From positions 268,961 through 332,960 of the forward strand of contig SUYC01000002.1 in the NCBI GenBank assembly GCA_015060625.1: a DNA stretch of 64,000 bases, given 5' to 3'. The DNA comes from Xylanibacter ruminicola. GTDB lineage: Bacteria; Bacteroidota; Bacteroidia; Bacteroidales; Bacteroidaceae. The notes beneath the pieces are model-generated. The model did not search any database. It was given only the letters and a program-made list of their open reading frames with translations, and was not told the origin of the DNA. The position numbers and the translations under genes were made by a program. Shown here piece after piece: positions 43,604 to 52,901 of this stretch; the first letter of the stretch is position 1, and every line of letters begins with the position of its first letter.

Positions 43604-46249
43604 ATGAAGAGATTAGTTTTTTGCATAACTATGTTTGTGTGTGCCATAACCACATTGGCGCAGCAGATGATTGACCTGAGCGGTCAGTGGCAGCTTGAGC
43701 TCAACGCCAACAATAAGCAGACCATTATTCTGCCTAATACACTTGATGGCGCAGGCATCGGTGAGGTCAATACCTTGGAACCAAAACTGTCGAAACCCCA
43801 GTTGTCGAGACTCACCCGTAAGCATTCATATATAGGGGTGGCAACCTATCAGCGCGAGGTGAATATCTCACAAGAAATGGCATTGAAACCATTACAGGTG
43901 ATGCTTGAGCGTGTGATGTGGCGTAGTCGGCTGTGTGTTGATGGGAAAGACCTTGGTCAGATGCAGGAGAGTCTGACCACTCCCCACCTATTCTATATTA
44001 AAGAGGGCCTGACGGAAGGTAGGCATACACTCACACTGACTGTTGATAACAGTAAACAGCATGATATATCAGTAGATAATCTGGCCCATTCTTATACCAA
44101 CGATACCCAGATTATGTGGAATGGAGTACTGGGGCGTATGGAACTTAGTGTAGCGCCAACTCTCTGCGATGTGCAGGTGTATCCTGATGTTGAACAGCAG
44201 CAAGTACGCATCGTGCTGTCAATGCAGAATACTAAAAAGGATCCGCTATTCCTACTGAATGACAGTCAAGTGAAGCCTCGGCGATTGACGGCCAGCGAGT
44301 ACGTGCTTCCCATCAGTGATATGAAAACGTGGAGCGAGTTCAATCCGTATCTCTACACGCTCAGTGTGATAGTGGGCAGTGAGGCAAAGACTGTTACCTT
44401 TGGTATGCGGCGTTTTAAAGCCGATGGTAATCGGCTGCTCATCAATGGGCATCCTACATTCCTAAGGGGTACGCTTGAATGCTGCATTTTTCCGCTCACA
44501 GGCACACCACCTACGGATGAGCATGGTTGGATGAAGGTGTTTACCACTGCTCGCGAATATGGCTTGAACCATTTGCGGTTCCATTCATGGTGCCCACCTG
44601 ATGCCGCATTCAGAGTGGCCGATAAAATGGGATTCTATTGTCAGGTAGAGTTGCCCAACTGGTCGCTAACGGTGAATAGTGATTCTGCTACAGCCAAGTT
44701 CCTGTATAACGAGTTTGATAACATCAGCCGCTATTATGGTAACCATCCTTCGCTTTGCATCATCAGTTGTGGTAACGAGCTACAACCCGATTTTAAGTTC
44801 CTAAATGAGTTGGTCCGTTACATGAAGAAACGAGATTCCCGCCATCTTTATGTTACCTCGACTTTCACCTTTGAGAAAGGACATGGTGTTAAACAAGAAC
44901 CTGAGGACGATATCTTCATTACGCAGTGGACTGATAATGGTTGGGTAAGAGGCCAAGGTGTGTTCGACGAGCGGGTGCCTGATTTTAAGAGTGATTATCG
45001 TGAAGCCGCTAAAAACATCACTGTGCCACTGGTCTCTCATGAGATTGGGCAATATAGTGTTTATCCGAATATGAGGGAGATTGATAAATATACGGGTGTC
45101 TTGGATCCCTTGAATTTCAAGGCCATTCGTGCCGATCTGAAGAAGAAGGGACTGCTCCATAAGGCCGACGACTATCTGAAAGCCTCCGGAAAGTTGGCTG
45201 CCATCCTCTATAAGGAAGAGATTGAGCGTGCCATGAAGACGCCACAGCAGAGTGGTTTCCAATTGCTTGATCTCCATGATTTCCCTGGTCAGGGGACTGC
45301 CCTTGTTGGTTTGCTCGACGCCTTTTGGGATAGTAAAGGACTGGTGGAACCACAACGATTCCGTGAAGCCTGTGCACCGGTGGTACCGTTAGCTCAGTTT
45401 GAAAAAGCCGTATGGAAAACCAGTGAGACCTTTACAGCTCAGATTGATATCGCTAATTATAGTTTTGAGTCGATGAAGGGGAAGACCATTTGCTGGCAGT
45501 TGACAGATGAGGCTGGTGAGGTATATGCAGAAGGAACTGGTGAGAAAGTTAGCATTCTATTAGATAAGGTGCAGCAGGCCTGCAGGTATGAATTGGTCGT
45601 ATCTATCAAGGACACGCCTTGGCGGAACCGTTGGAATATATGGGTTTATCCAGAGGTGACAATGCCCCATGATAAACAACTCATAGTGACTGCCGACATT
45701 GATGAGGCACTGAAGGCACTTAAGAAAGGCCGGAAGGTGCTACTATCTCCTAGGACTTCCACCGTGAAAGGACTCGAAGGTAAGTTCCTTCCTGTGTTCT
45801 GGAGTCCGGTTCACTTCCCCAAACAGGCAGGTACGATGGGGTTGCTTTGCAATCCGATGCATCCTGCACTGGCTGATTTCCCTACCGAGATGCATAGCGA
45901 CTGGCAGTGGTGGAATCTTGTAAAACGAAGTAGGGTGGTGGTGCTCGATAGTATTGCCCCTGTGGCACCTATAGTGGAGAGCGTTGATAACTTCGTGAAC
46001 AACCGTAGGCTGGCTCAGATTTTTGAAGCTCAGGTGGGTAAGGGACACTTGATTTTTTCGAGTATCGACCTGCTGACGGATGCCCAATTGCCCGAACTTC
46101 GCCAAATGAAGTATAGTTTGATACGTTATATGCTTAGTAGTGAGTTTCACCCCACAGCGATACTGCCGGAATCAGACCTGCGTAGCCTGATCTTGGCAGG
46201 GGAGAGGGAGCAAAAGACAGGAGCTACGTCAATCTATGCAGGGCTTTGA
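43604..46249 (+). CDS. Exported GH2-family glycosidase (beta-galactosidase-like)
   Basis: 881 residues. Signal peptide (about 1-19, ending TLAQ), a jelly-roll sugar-binding domain (25-190), an Ig-like domain, and a barrel (about 270-560) with RGTLECC, Glu392 in IISCGNELQP (acid/base) and Glu480 in VSHEIGQYS (nucleophile). The last 280 residues contain further beta-rich domains. It is shorter and more diverged than LacZ, so beta-galactosidase is only the most likely activity. It starts two bases after the preceding stop, and its last 26 bp overlap the reverse-strand AraC gene. Confidence 0.85.
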   Translation: MKRLVFCITMFVCAITTLAQQMIDLSGQWQLELNANNKQTIILPNTLDGAGIGEVNTLEPKLSKPQLSRLTRKHSYIGVATYQREVNISQEMALKPLQVMLERVMWRSRLCVDGKDLGQMQESLTTPHLFYIKEGLTEGRHTLTLTVDNSKQHDISVDNLAHSYTNDTQIMWNGVLGRMELSVAPTLCDVQVYPDVEQQQVRIVLSMQNTKKDPLFLLNDSQVKPRRLTASEYVLPISDMKTWSEFNPYLYTLSVIVGSEAKTVTFGMRRFKADGNRLLINGHPTFLRGTLECCIFPLTGTPPTDEHGWMKVFTTAREYGLNHLRFHSWCPPDAAFRVADKMGFYCQVELPNWSLTVNSDSATAKFLYNEFDNISRYYGNHPSLCIISCGNELQPDFKFLNELVRYMKKRDSRHLYVTSTFTFEKGHGVKQEPEDDIFITQWTDNGWVRGQGVFDERVPDFKSDYREAAKNITVPLVSHEIGQYSVYPNMREIDKYTGVLDPLNFKAIRADLKKKGLLHKADDYLKASGKLAAILYKEEIERAMKTPQQSGFQLLDLHDFPGQGTALVGLLDAFWDSKGLVEPQRFREACAPVVPLAQFEKAVWKTSETFTAQIDIANYSFESMKGKTICWQLTDEAGEVYAEGTGEKVSILLDKVQQACRYELVVSIKDTPWRNRWNIWVYPEVTMPHDKQLIVTADIDEALKALKKGRKVLLSPRTSTVKGLEGKFLPVFWSPVHFPKQAGTMGLLCNPMHPALADFPTEMHSDWQWWNLVKRSRVVVLDSIAPVAPIVESVDNFVNNRRLAQIFEAQVGKGHLIFSSIDLLTDAQLPELRQMKYSLIRYMLSSEFHPTAILPESDLRSLILAGEREQKTGATSIYAGL

Positions 46250-47135
46250 ATGCGGTGGGTGCCATGCCCATCGTTTTAGAGAACAGACGTGAGAAGTAGA
46301 GCGCGTCTTCAATACCCACCTTGTAGCATATCTGGTTCACCTTCAGATCTGTGGTTTTCAGTAAGTGGCAGGCGTACTCAATCTTCAATCGGTTGAAATA
46401 TGCCAGTGGACTTTGTCCTGTCTTTCGTTTGAACAGGGTGGAAAAATGGCTATGCGAATAGCCGATATAGTGCAGCACATCGTCCAGGGTGATGTGCTGT
46501 TCTATGTTTTCGCGCATATAGTGAATAGCCTGTTCCACTATGTCGATGCCTTTATCTGATGTGTTCTTGTCGCCCGCCCCCGTCTTGGCTCTTCTGAATT
46601 GTCCGAGATAGCGCATAGAGGCCAGAAAATGATGAAACAGACTGCTGGCATACCTGAGATCCTCCAGTCCATCACCAGTCTGTAATGTGGTCAGAATTTC
46701 ATCGAAGATATTGATACGTTCGCTGATGCGTGAGTTGATGGCTACATTAATCGTTTGTGGGGTAGTAGCACCTTCTGCATAGACATGGGCACATGTCCCT
46801 TTGAAGTGCACCCAGTAGATTGACCAACGCTTGTCTTCTGTTGTGCCATACTCATGCGGTTTGTTTGCTGGCAGAATGAAATATTGGTTTTTCTTCACTT
46901 CATATCGTTTTCCGTCCACTACATAAAAACCAGCTCCATCAACACAGTAGATAAGCACATACTGGTCGATGGCTTTTAGGCGTATTCTGTGATGACGTTC
47001 CGCTTTAGGGTAATAACCTATATCGGTTATAAACAGGTGTGATGTCAGTTCATCACGTTTTTCCTGTTCTACTAACATTGGTGATAATACCACGGATTGC
47101 TCACCCATAAAACCTTCTTTTCTTTTTATCGTCAT
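46224..47135 (-). CDS. AraC-family regulator with cupin-type sensor domain
   Basis: 303 residues. The N-terminal cupin-like domain (about 35-165, QYVLIYCVDGAGFYVVDGKRYEV in outline) binds sugars in AraC/RhaR-type proteins. The C-terminal double helix-turn-helix (about 205-303) includes LDDVLHYIGYSHSHFSTLFKRKTG and VGIEDALYFSRLFSKTMGMAP in outline. It begins 13 bp after the HTCS stop on the same strand, so the two are probably co-transcribed, and it converges with the symporter/DUF5107/GH2 operon. A direct-repeat site at 38920-38948 is its best candidate target. Confidence 0.92.
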   Translation of the reverse strand: MTIKRKEGFMGEQSVVLSPMLVEQEKRDELTSHLFITDIGYYPKAERHHRIRLKAIDQYVLIYCVDGAGFYVVDGKRYEVKKNQYFILPANKPHEYGTTEDKRWSIYWVHFKGTCAHVYAEGATTPQTINVAINSRISERINIFDEILTTLQTGDGLEDLRYASSLFHHFLASMRYLGQFRRAKTGAGDKNTSDKGIDIVEQAIHYMRENIEQHITLDDVLHYIGYSHSHFSTLFKRKTGQSPLAYFNRLKIEYACHLLKTTDLKVNQICYKVGIEDALYFSRLFSKTMGMAPTAFKALHRLT

Positions 47136-47148
47136 ATCATTTTCGATA

Positions 47149-50100
47149 TTAGCGTTTCAACTTCTTCAGATAGTCGGAAGGTACATCGCCGAACTCTTCC
47201 TTGAAGCAGCGGCGGAAGTAGTTGATGCTGTTGAAGCCCGACATGTAAGCCACCTCAGAGATAGTATATTTGCCCTCCATCATCAGTCTCTCGGCATATT
47301 GCATCTTGTATTTGCGGATGTATTCTATGGTAGAGAGCCCCGTTAGCGACTTCATCTTTCGGTAGAGTGTGCTGGTGCTCATGCATAGTCTCTCTGCCAG
47401 ATAGTTCACATCAATCTCACTGGAGATGCGCTCGTAGATATACTGGTTCAGGGTGTTGTAAAAATCCTGATCAATCTTGCTCAACGACTCTTTGAGAATA
47501 GCTTGTTTCTCAGTCTGATCGTTCTGTACGGCTGAAGCTGTGAGCACACTCGACAGGCGTTGGCGCTGCTTCAGCAGGTTCTTGATACGACTGGCCAACA
47601 GTGAGTGACTAAAAGGTTTGGTGATATACGAGTCGGCACCAGAGTCATAGCCCTCTTCTTTGGCTGTCAGCGAGTCTTTGGCTGTCAACAGGATGATGGG
47701 GATATGACTGGTGTTGAGGTTGTTCTTCAGTGTGCGACACATCTGGTTACCGTTCATGTTGGGCATCATCACGTCGCTAATGATGATGTCGGGCAGAATC
47801 TGCTGTGCCATCGTCAGTCCTTCTTTTCCGTCAGAGGCAGTATGGATGGCAAACTGATTGTTGAACGATTCTTCGATATAGTCGCGTATGTCCTTATTGT
47901 CCTCTACGACCAGCATCGTCGGCATCTCACCACTCTCCTGCTCTGTCTCTTCCATGTCAGCCAATGGCTCGGGTGCTTCCAACTTCTGGGGCTCTGCATG
48001 CAAGTCGTCAGGGTAGTTATAGTCGGCTTGCAGGGAGATAGAGAAGCAGGTGCCTTCGCCAGTTGTACTATTTACCTTGATGCTGGCATGGTGCAGTTCA
48101 ACCAGGTTCTTCACCAGTGATAGTCCGATGCCTGTGCCCGATACCTGATGTTCACCGCCTACTTGATAATAACGCTCAAACAGGTGTGATAGTGCCTCGG
48201 GGGCGATGCCGTAGCCTGTGTCAGCCACGGAGATATTTACATCTTTGTCTTTCTGGTTGATGGTGATAGTTACTTCGCCCTTCTCTGTATATTTGATGGC
48301 ATTTGATATCAGGTTGTCTATGATGATGGTGATGACCTCCTTGTCAAACCATATCTCAATATGGTTTTGTGGAGCCAGAAACTTGATATTCAGACTGTCC
48401 TTGCGGTTCAGCTCCTCATATTTCAGACATACTTCTCTGACTGCATCCACAATATTGCCTTTCGCTACACACAACTTGCGGTTCTGGGTCTCCATCTTGC
48501 GGAACTCCAGCAGTTCGCTAATCAGATTGTTCAAACGTACGGCACTCTGGTGGATAACAGCCAAACGATGCTTGGCTTTCTGTGGGATATCGCTGTGTTT
48601 AGCCAGATCTTCCAGCGGACCTATGATCAGCGTTAGCGGTGTGCGCAGTTCGTGGGTGATGTTGGTGTAGAATCGCAGGCGTTCCTCGTTCAGACTCTGT
48701 TGGTGCTCATGCTCACGCTTCTCCGACATGAGCAGGTATTCCAGTCGAAGGCGGTGCTTGTAAGCATTCAGCAGATACACTACCAGCGCAATGATACAAA
48801 GGATATAGAACGCCCACGCCCACCATGTCAGCCAAAAGGGGGGAGCTATGTCAATCTGCAGTTCGGCATATTGTTCTCCCCATTCCTGATTCCTCAGTCG
48901 GCAGCGTACCTGCAGCAGGTAATTACCTGGTGGCAAATCTCGGAAGGTAATTTCGTTGTTGGCAGTTGTATGCCAGGCATCTTTGCCAAGTCCCTTGATG
49001 CGATATGAATATTCTACTTGGTCTGCCAATGAGTAATCCTGAATGTTGAATCGTATGTGGAAGATATCTTCCTTATAGCTCAACGACAGGCGGTCTCTAC
49101 CTATTAATGTCTGGGTGCTGTCGTTTCCTTCTTCGTCGTTGGTAAGAAAGGTGATCCCCGTGATATATACCTCTGGTGTTTCTATGTGAGTTGTGATTTG
49201 TTCTGGCGAGAAACGGTAGAGGCCTGATGACGAACCGAAGTAGATATTCTGCGCTTTATCCATCGCTACAGCACCGTCATGGAATACGCCGTTCAGGAAA
49301 TTCTCATTGTGTCCGTAGTTGGATATGGTTTCGCTGGCAGCGTGCTTGCAACTGATACCTTTGTTGGTGCTCACCCAGATGTTGCCTTTACTGTCTTCAG
49401 CTATAGCATGGATGTTGGCATTCCTGAGCCCGTTGGTTGTAGAATAAACGTTGTAATGCAGGTTGTTGACATTTTCAAAATGCACCAGACCTTCAGCAGT
49501 GGCTATCCACATCGTACCCCGATGATCCTGCAGAATCTGACTGACGGTATTTGATGGGAAGTTCTCTGAGGTGTTGAACCGTTTCAACAGGCGGTAGTTA
49601 GCATCGTAGATCTCAAGACCTCCACCAAAGAAACCTATCCATATCCTGCCTTTGGCATCTTTCTGTATGGCACGTACATCATTCAGGAACTTGAAGTTAT
49701 GTTTCGCTTTCAACTCAAGGGTGGTCATATCCACCTCGTAGAGGCCATTGCTGGTACCTACCAGCATCGTGTTGTTTTTCTTGTCCTCAAAGAAGGTACG
49801 TACATCGATCATGTTTGCAGGGAACAAACGCTTGAAGGTGCCACTTTGGGGTGTCCATACGTAAGCATTATAGCGGAAGTTGCCTAACCAGAGTCGGCCT
49901 TTTGAGTCGCGGAAAGCAGCTTGGATGGTACTCAATTCTTCCTGCTGGTACGAGGCAATCTTCTGTCCGTTGGGCGAATATACTGAGATTCCCTTGCCAT
50001 CGGTGCCAGTCCAAATGTTCTGTTTGTCATCTATAGCTACGCTGAGCACACTCATGGCGTTCGTGTTTTTTTTGTTGACGTATGTGGGGGGCGTCACGCA

Positions 50101-51156
50101 GGTAAAGGCGTTTTGTCGTGGCATGATGACGTTGACACCGGCTCCGAACAATCCCGCCCAAATATTGCCAAAGCGGTCTCTTGTTAGGTAGCGCACAGAA
50201 TTGCCACTCAGGTTGTCGCTGTTGTCGCCTTCGGAGATGTAGCTGATTTGGGGTTGTCCGTCGTGTGCGAAGAGACGCCTTGATAAGTCGATAGTAGCTA
50301 TTCCGCCTTGTTCGGTAGCCAGCCAGAGATGATGGTCAAACTGTTTGATGTCGAAGATACGGCGGTTCAGTCTCCCATTGTCTATGAAATGAATGAAATG
50401 GTTGTTCAGAGGGTCGTAAAGATCCAAGCCGTTATCTGTTCCTACCCATATATTATCGTTTTTGTCTTTGAAGATGCAGTGTACATCATTACCAGAGAGG
50501 GAATTGCTTTCTTCTGAATGACGGAAGTGGGCTATTACCTTTTGTTTCTTGATATCAACGATGCTCAGGCCTTCAAAGACATGTCCCATATAGAGTCGTC
50601 CGTTACCATCGTCCAGCACACACCAAGTCTTATTGCTAACCATTCCCTTTACGGTTTCTTGGTTGTAATGGGTAAATGTTTGACTATCCTGGTCGAATCT
50701 GTCAACACCATGCCAGTAAGTGGATATCCATAGTTGACCGTCACTGGTGGGAAACAAACTGGTGATATCATCAGTAATCAGGCTCCGTGGGTTATGATTG
50801 TCATGCTTATAATAAGTGAAATGTAATGACTCATAATCAAAGGCACAGAGTCCATCACGTTGCGTACCTATCCACATCACAGGTCTCACAGGGTCATCAG
50901 CAACACAGTTCAGTTCATTTCCTGGCAGTCCGTTGGTCTTATAGAAAGTCTGGAAGTTAGAACCATCGAAACGGTTAAGGCCTTCTTCGGTGGCAAACCA
51001 GAGAAAACCGTATTTGTCTTGTGCTATTCCTACTACATAATTACTCGATAGACCTTCTTGATAGCCCAGTACCTTAACATCGTTTGCCCAGCAGATAGCT
51101 GTTCCAACTATCCACAAATATAGTGCAATAATATATTTCCATCTGTTTGTCTTCAT
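47149..51156 (-). CDS. Hybrid two-component system (HTCS) regulator
   Basis: 1335 residues from the ATG at 51156; a longer frame from a TTG at 51201 contains the -7 box and is rejected. Signal peptide, about 14 propeller repeats (25-690), a Y_Y_Y domain, a membrane segment near 775-800, a HisKA domain with His835 (ITHELRTPL), an ATPase domain (GTGIGLSLVKNLVELH), a receiver with Asp1128 (IIISDVMMPN) and an AraC-type DNA-binding domain at the end. It senses a glycan fragment in the periplasm and activates its PUL directly. It is divergent from PUL 3, which is therefore its likely target, and sits upstream of the AraC gene. Confidence 0.95.
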   Translation of the reverse strand: MKTNRWKYIIALYLWIVGTAICWANDVKVLGYQEGLSSNYVVGIAQDKYGFLWFATEEGLNRFDGSNFQTFYKTNGLPGNELNCVADDPVRPVMWIGTQRDGLCAFDYESLHFTYYKHDNHNPRSLITDDITSLFPTSDGQLWISTYWHGVDRFDQDSQTFTHYNQETVKGMVSNKTWCVLDDGNGRLYMGHVFEGLSIVDIKKQKVIAHFRHSEESNSLSGNDVHCIFKDKNDNIWVGTDNGLDLYDPLNNHFIHFIDNGRLNRRIFDIKQFDHHLWLATEQGGIATIDLSRRLFAHDGQPQISYISEGDNSDNLSGNSVRYLTRDRFGNIWAGLFGAGVNVIMPRQNAFTCVTPPTYVNKKNTNAMSVLSVAIDDKQNIWTGTDGKGISVYSPNGQKIASYQQEELSTIQAAFRDSKGRLWLGNFRYNAYVWTPQSGTFKRLFPANMIDVRTFFEDKKNNTMLVGTSNGLYEVDMTTLELKAKHNFKFLNDVRAIQKDAKGRIWIGFFGGGLEIYDANYRLLKRFNTSENFPSNTVSQILQDHRGTMWIATAEGLVHFENVNNLHYNVYSTTNGLRNANIHAIAEDSKGNIWVSTNKGISCKHAASETISNYGHNENFLNGVFHDGAVAMDKAQNIYFGSSSGLYRFSPEQITTHIETPEVYITGITFLTNDEEGNDSTQTLIGRDRLSLSYKEDIFHIRFNIQDYSLADQVEYSYRIKGLGKDAWHTTANNEITFRDLPPGNYLLQVRCRLRNQEWGEQYAELQIDIAPPFWLTWWAWAFYILCIIALVVYLLNAYKHRLRLEYLLMSEKREHEHQQSLNEERLRFYTNITHELRTPLTLIIGPLEDLAKHSDIPQKAKHRLAVIHQSAVRLNNLISELLEFRKMETQNRKLCVAKGNIVDAVREVCLKYEELNRKDSLNIKFLAPQNHIEIWFDKEVITIIIDNLISNAIKYTEKGEVTITINQKDKDVNISVADTGYGIAPEALSHLFERYYQVGGEHQVSGTGIGLSLVKNLVELHHASIKVNSTTGEGTCFSISLQADYNYPDDLHAEPQKLEAPEPLADMEETEQESGEMPTMLVVEDNKDIRDYIEESFNNQFAIHTASDGKEGLTMAQQILPDIIISDVMMPNMNGNQMCRTLKNNLNTSHIPIILLTAKDSLTAKEEGYDSGADSYITKPFSHSLLASRIKNLLKQRQRLSSVLTASAVQNDQTEKQAILKESLSKIDQDFYNTLNQYIYERISSEIDVNYLAERLCMSTSTLYRKMKSLTGLSTIEYIRKYKMQYAERLMMEGKYTISEVAYMSGFNSINYFRRCFKEEFGDVPSDYLKKLKR

Positions 51157-51178
51157 ATAATACTTGCTAATGATGGTG

Positions 51179-51186
51179 CAAAGATA
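51179..51186 (-). promoter_or_regulatory. -7 box of the HTCS gene
   Basis: TATCTTTG on the reverse strand, 22 bp before the ATG at 51156. Confidence 0.65.
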
Positions 51187-51283
51187 CATAATAAATCGCA
51201 AAAATAGGTATCACAATTCAATCATTGCACGAATAGTTATCATATTTGCTTAATTATTGACCATTTATTATTCTGTATATATC

Positions 51284-51291
51284 TATTTTTG
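51284..51291 (+). promoter_or_regulatory. -7 box of the PUL 3 promoter
   Basis: TATTTTTG, 59 bp before the ATG at 51351, no -33 TTTG. Two AATyATTG words at 51220 and 51252, 32 bp (three turns) apart, may be part of an HTCS site; this is weak. Confidence 0.65.
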
Positions 51292-51350
51292 TGGGCTGAA
51301 TCTCCTAAAGGGGAAAATGGCAACTAACTATTTTTAATTTATTATAATTT

Positions 51351-52865
51351 ATGTATCAAGTTACTAACTATCTAAAGAAAAGTTGGCTCATGGCGCTTTC
51401 TTTCCCTGTATTCATGGGAGGTGTTATGTCGTGTAGCGACGATGATGGCTATTCAGCAGTGGATAACCAGGTTCCAACGATTACATTGCCTTCTGAGCGT
51501 ATTCAGACTGAAGCCGGAAGACAGTTCACCATTGAAGGGACAATCAAGGATGCCGATGGTATCAAATCAGTCAATTTGAAGAGCGAGGGAATGATGCTCG
51601 ACAAGACCATCAATCTGCTCGAACTCTATGATGAACTCCAGACGGAGTATGCTTTGAAGTACACCTATCAGCGTGACTACACAAAGGATTGGACAGATGC
51701 CAGTTCGTTCCCAGTGCTTATTACCGTTGAGGATGTTGTAGGCAATAAGCAGACTGCTACTGTTACGGTAACTGCTGATGGCGACTTTACACTGCCCAAC
51801 TTTACCGTGGCTCCTTCAGAAGAGGTAACTGTGCTGGTGGGCCCAAATCCTAAGTTCAAGTTGAACTGCTCTGTATCTGATAATAAGGTATTGAAGAGTA
51901 TCCATGTGGTCAGCAACGATCTGAAGATTGATGAGACTATCGAGACTGGAAACGTATCAACCTTTGATTTGACCAAGGCTTATCAGTTACCAGCCAATGT
52001 CACAGGTAGCTATGATATGACCGTTACCGTCTTCGATACTTTCGACAACGAGACTTCTGTAGCTACCAACATCGTTGTTAGCGAGATGCCCGATTTTGAG
52101 AAGATGTATCTGGCTGATGTGGAGACGGCTGCCGAGCTGTCGAGTGATGTTTTTGGTGTTCCTATGCTTATCGATCATACTGGCGAGTTTGAGTACACCG
52201 CTCATTATTACAACCAGAAGGCAGGCACTAAGGTGCGTTTTATCCCTCAGATGACCGATTTTGAGCCTATCTGCTTCGGTCCTGATGCAGAGAATGCCGA
52301 TCTGCTGGCAAATAATCCCGATGCAGCTCAGGGTATCGTACTCGACAAGGTGGCCTATTATGAGATTAAGTTGAATACCAAGACCGGTAAATATAGCGTG
52401 AATACTTACACTCCAGCAGCCCAGACTGTTAAGCTGCATGGTAAGGACTATACTTATCCGCTAACATTGAATGGCACTACCACCTTCGACTTTGGTGATG
52501 GTAGTGGCGATCAGCCTGCGCAAATCTGTCTGGCTGGTGCCGGACTGCCCGATGGTGCTGGTAACTGGACTACCAATCAGAACGCTGGCGCTTATATCCT
52601 GAATCAGGATGCCAAGAACCCCTATCTGCTCTATCGTGAGGGTACCTACGAGGCAGGCACACAGATTGAGTTCACTATCTCGGCTACTCACTGGTGGGGT
52701 TGGTGGCCAGAGCCTTTCTGGCGCTTTGATGGCAGTGATGCTAATGAGAAGAATACGCTGAATGGTGGTGATAACATGAAGAAGATGACTGTTCCTGCTA
52801 CAGGAAAGTATCGCTTCGAGTTCGACTACCATCTGCTGCGTTCACGACTCTATCCTGTGAAATAA
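51351..52865 (+). CDS. Surface glycan-binding lipoprotein (PUL 3)
   Basis: 504 residues. Lipoprotein signal (GGVMSC, Cys28) followed by SDDDG, a surface-export signal. Two Ig-like domains (about 40-245) precede a region of unknown fold, and the C-terminus has an aromatic cluster (ATHWWGWWPEPFWRFDG, about 443-459) that is a plausible sugar-binding platform. It resembles SusE-position surface glycan-binding proteins, but here the gene is upstream of susC rather than after susD. I do not recognise a specific family; no catalytic motif is visible. Confidence 0.75.
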   Translation: MYQVTNYLKKSWLMALSFPVFMGGVMSCSDDDGYSAVDNQVPTITLPSERIQTEAGRQFTIEGTIKDADGIKSVNLKSEGMMLDKTINLLELYDELQTEYALKYTYQRDYTKDWTDASSFPVLITVEDVVGNKQTATVTVTADGDFTLPNFTVAPSEEVTVLVGPNPKFKLNCSVSDNKVLKSIHVVSNDLKIDETIETGNVSTFDLTKAYQLPANVTGSYDMTVTVFDTFDNETSVATNIVVSEMPDFEKMYLADVETAAELSSDVFGVPMLIDHTGEFEYTAHYYNQKAGTKVRFIPQMTDFEPICFGPDAENADLLANNPDAAQGIVLDKVAYYEIKLNTKTGKYSVNTYTPAAQTVKLHGKDYTYPLTLNGTTTFDFGDGSGDQPAQICLAGAGLPDGAGNWTTNQNAGAYILNQDAKNPYLLYREGTYEAGTQIEFTISATHWWGWWPEPFWRFDGSDANEKNTLNGGDNMKKMTVPATGKYRFEFDYHLLRSRLYPVK

Positions 52866-52901
52866 TAATCAATGTAGAAGAATCGAAAAACAGAAGAATT
52901 T

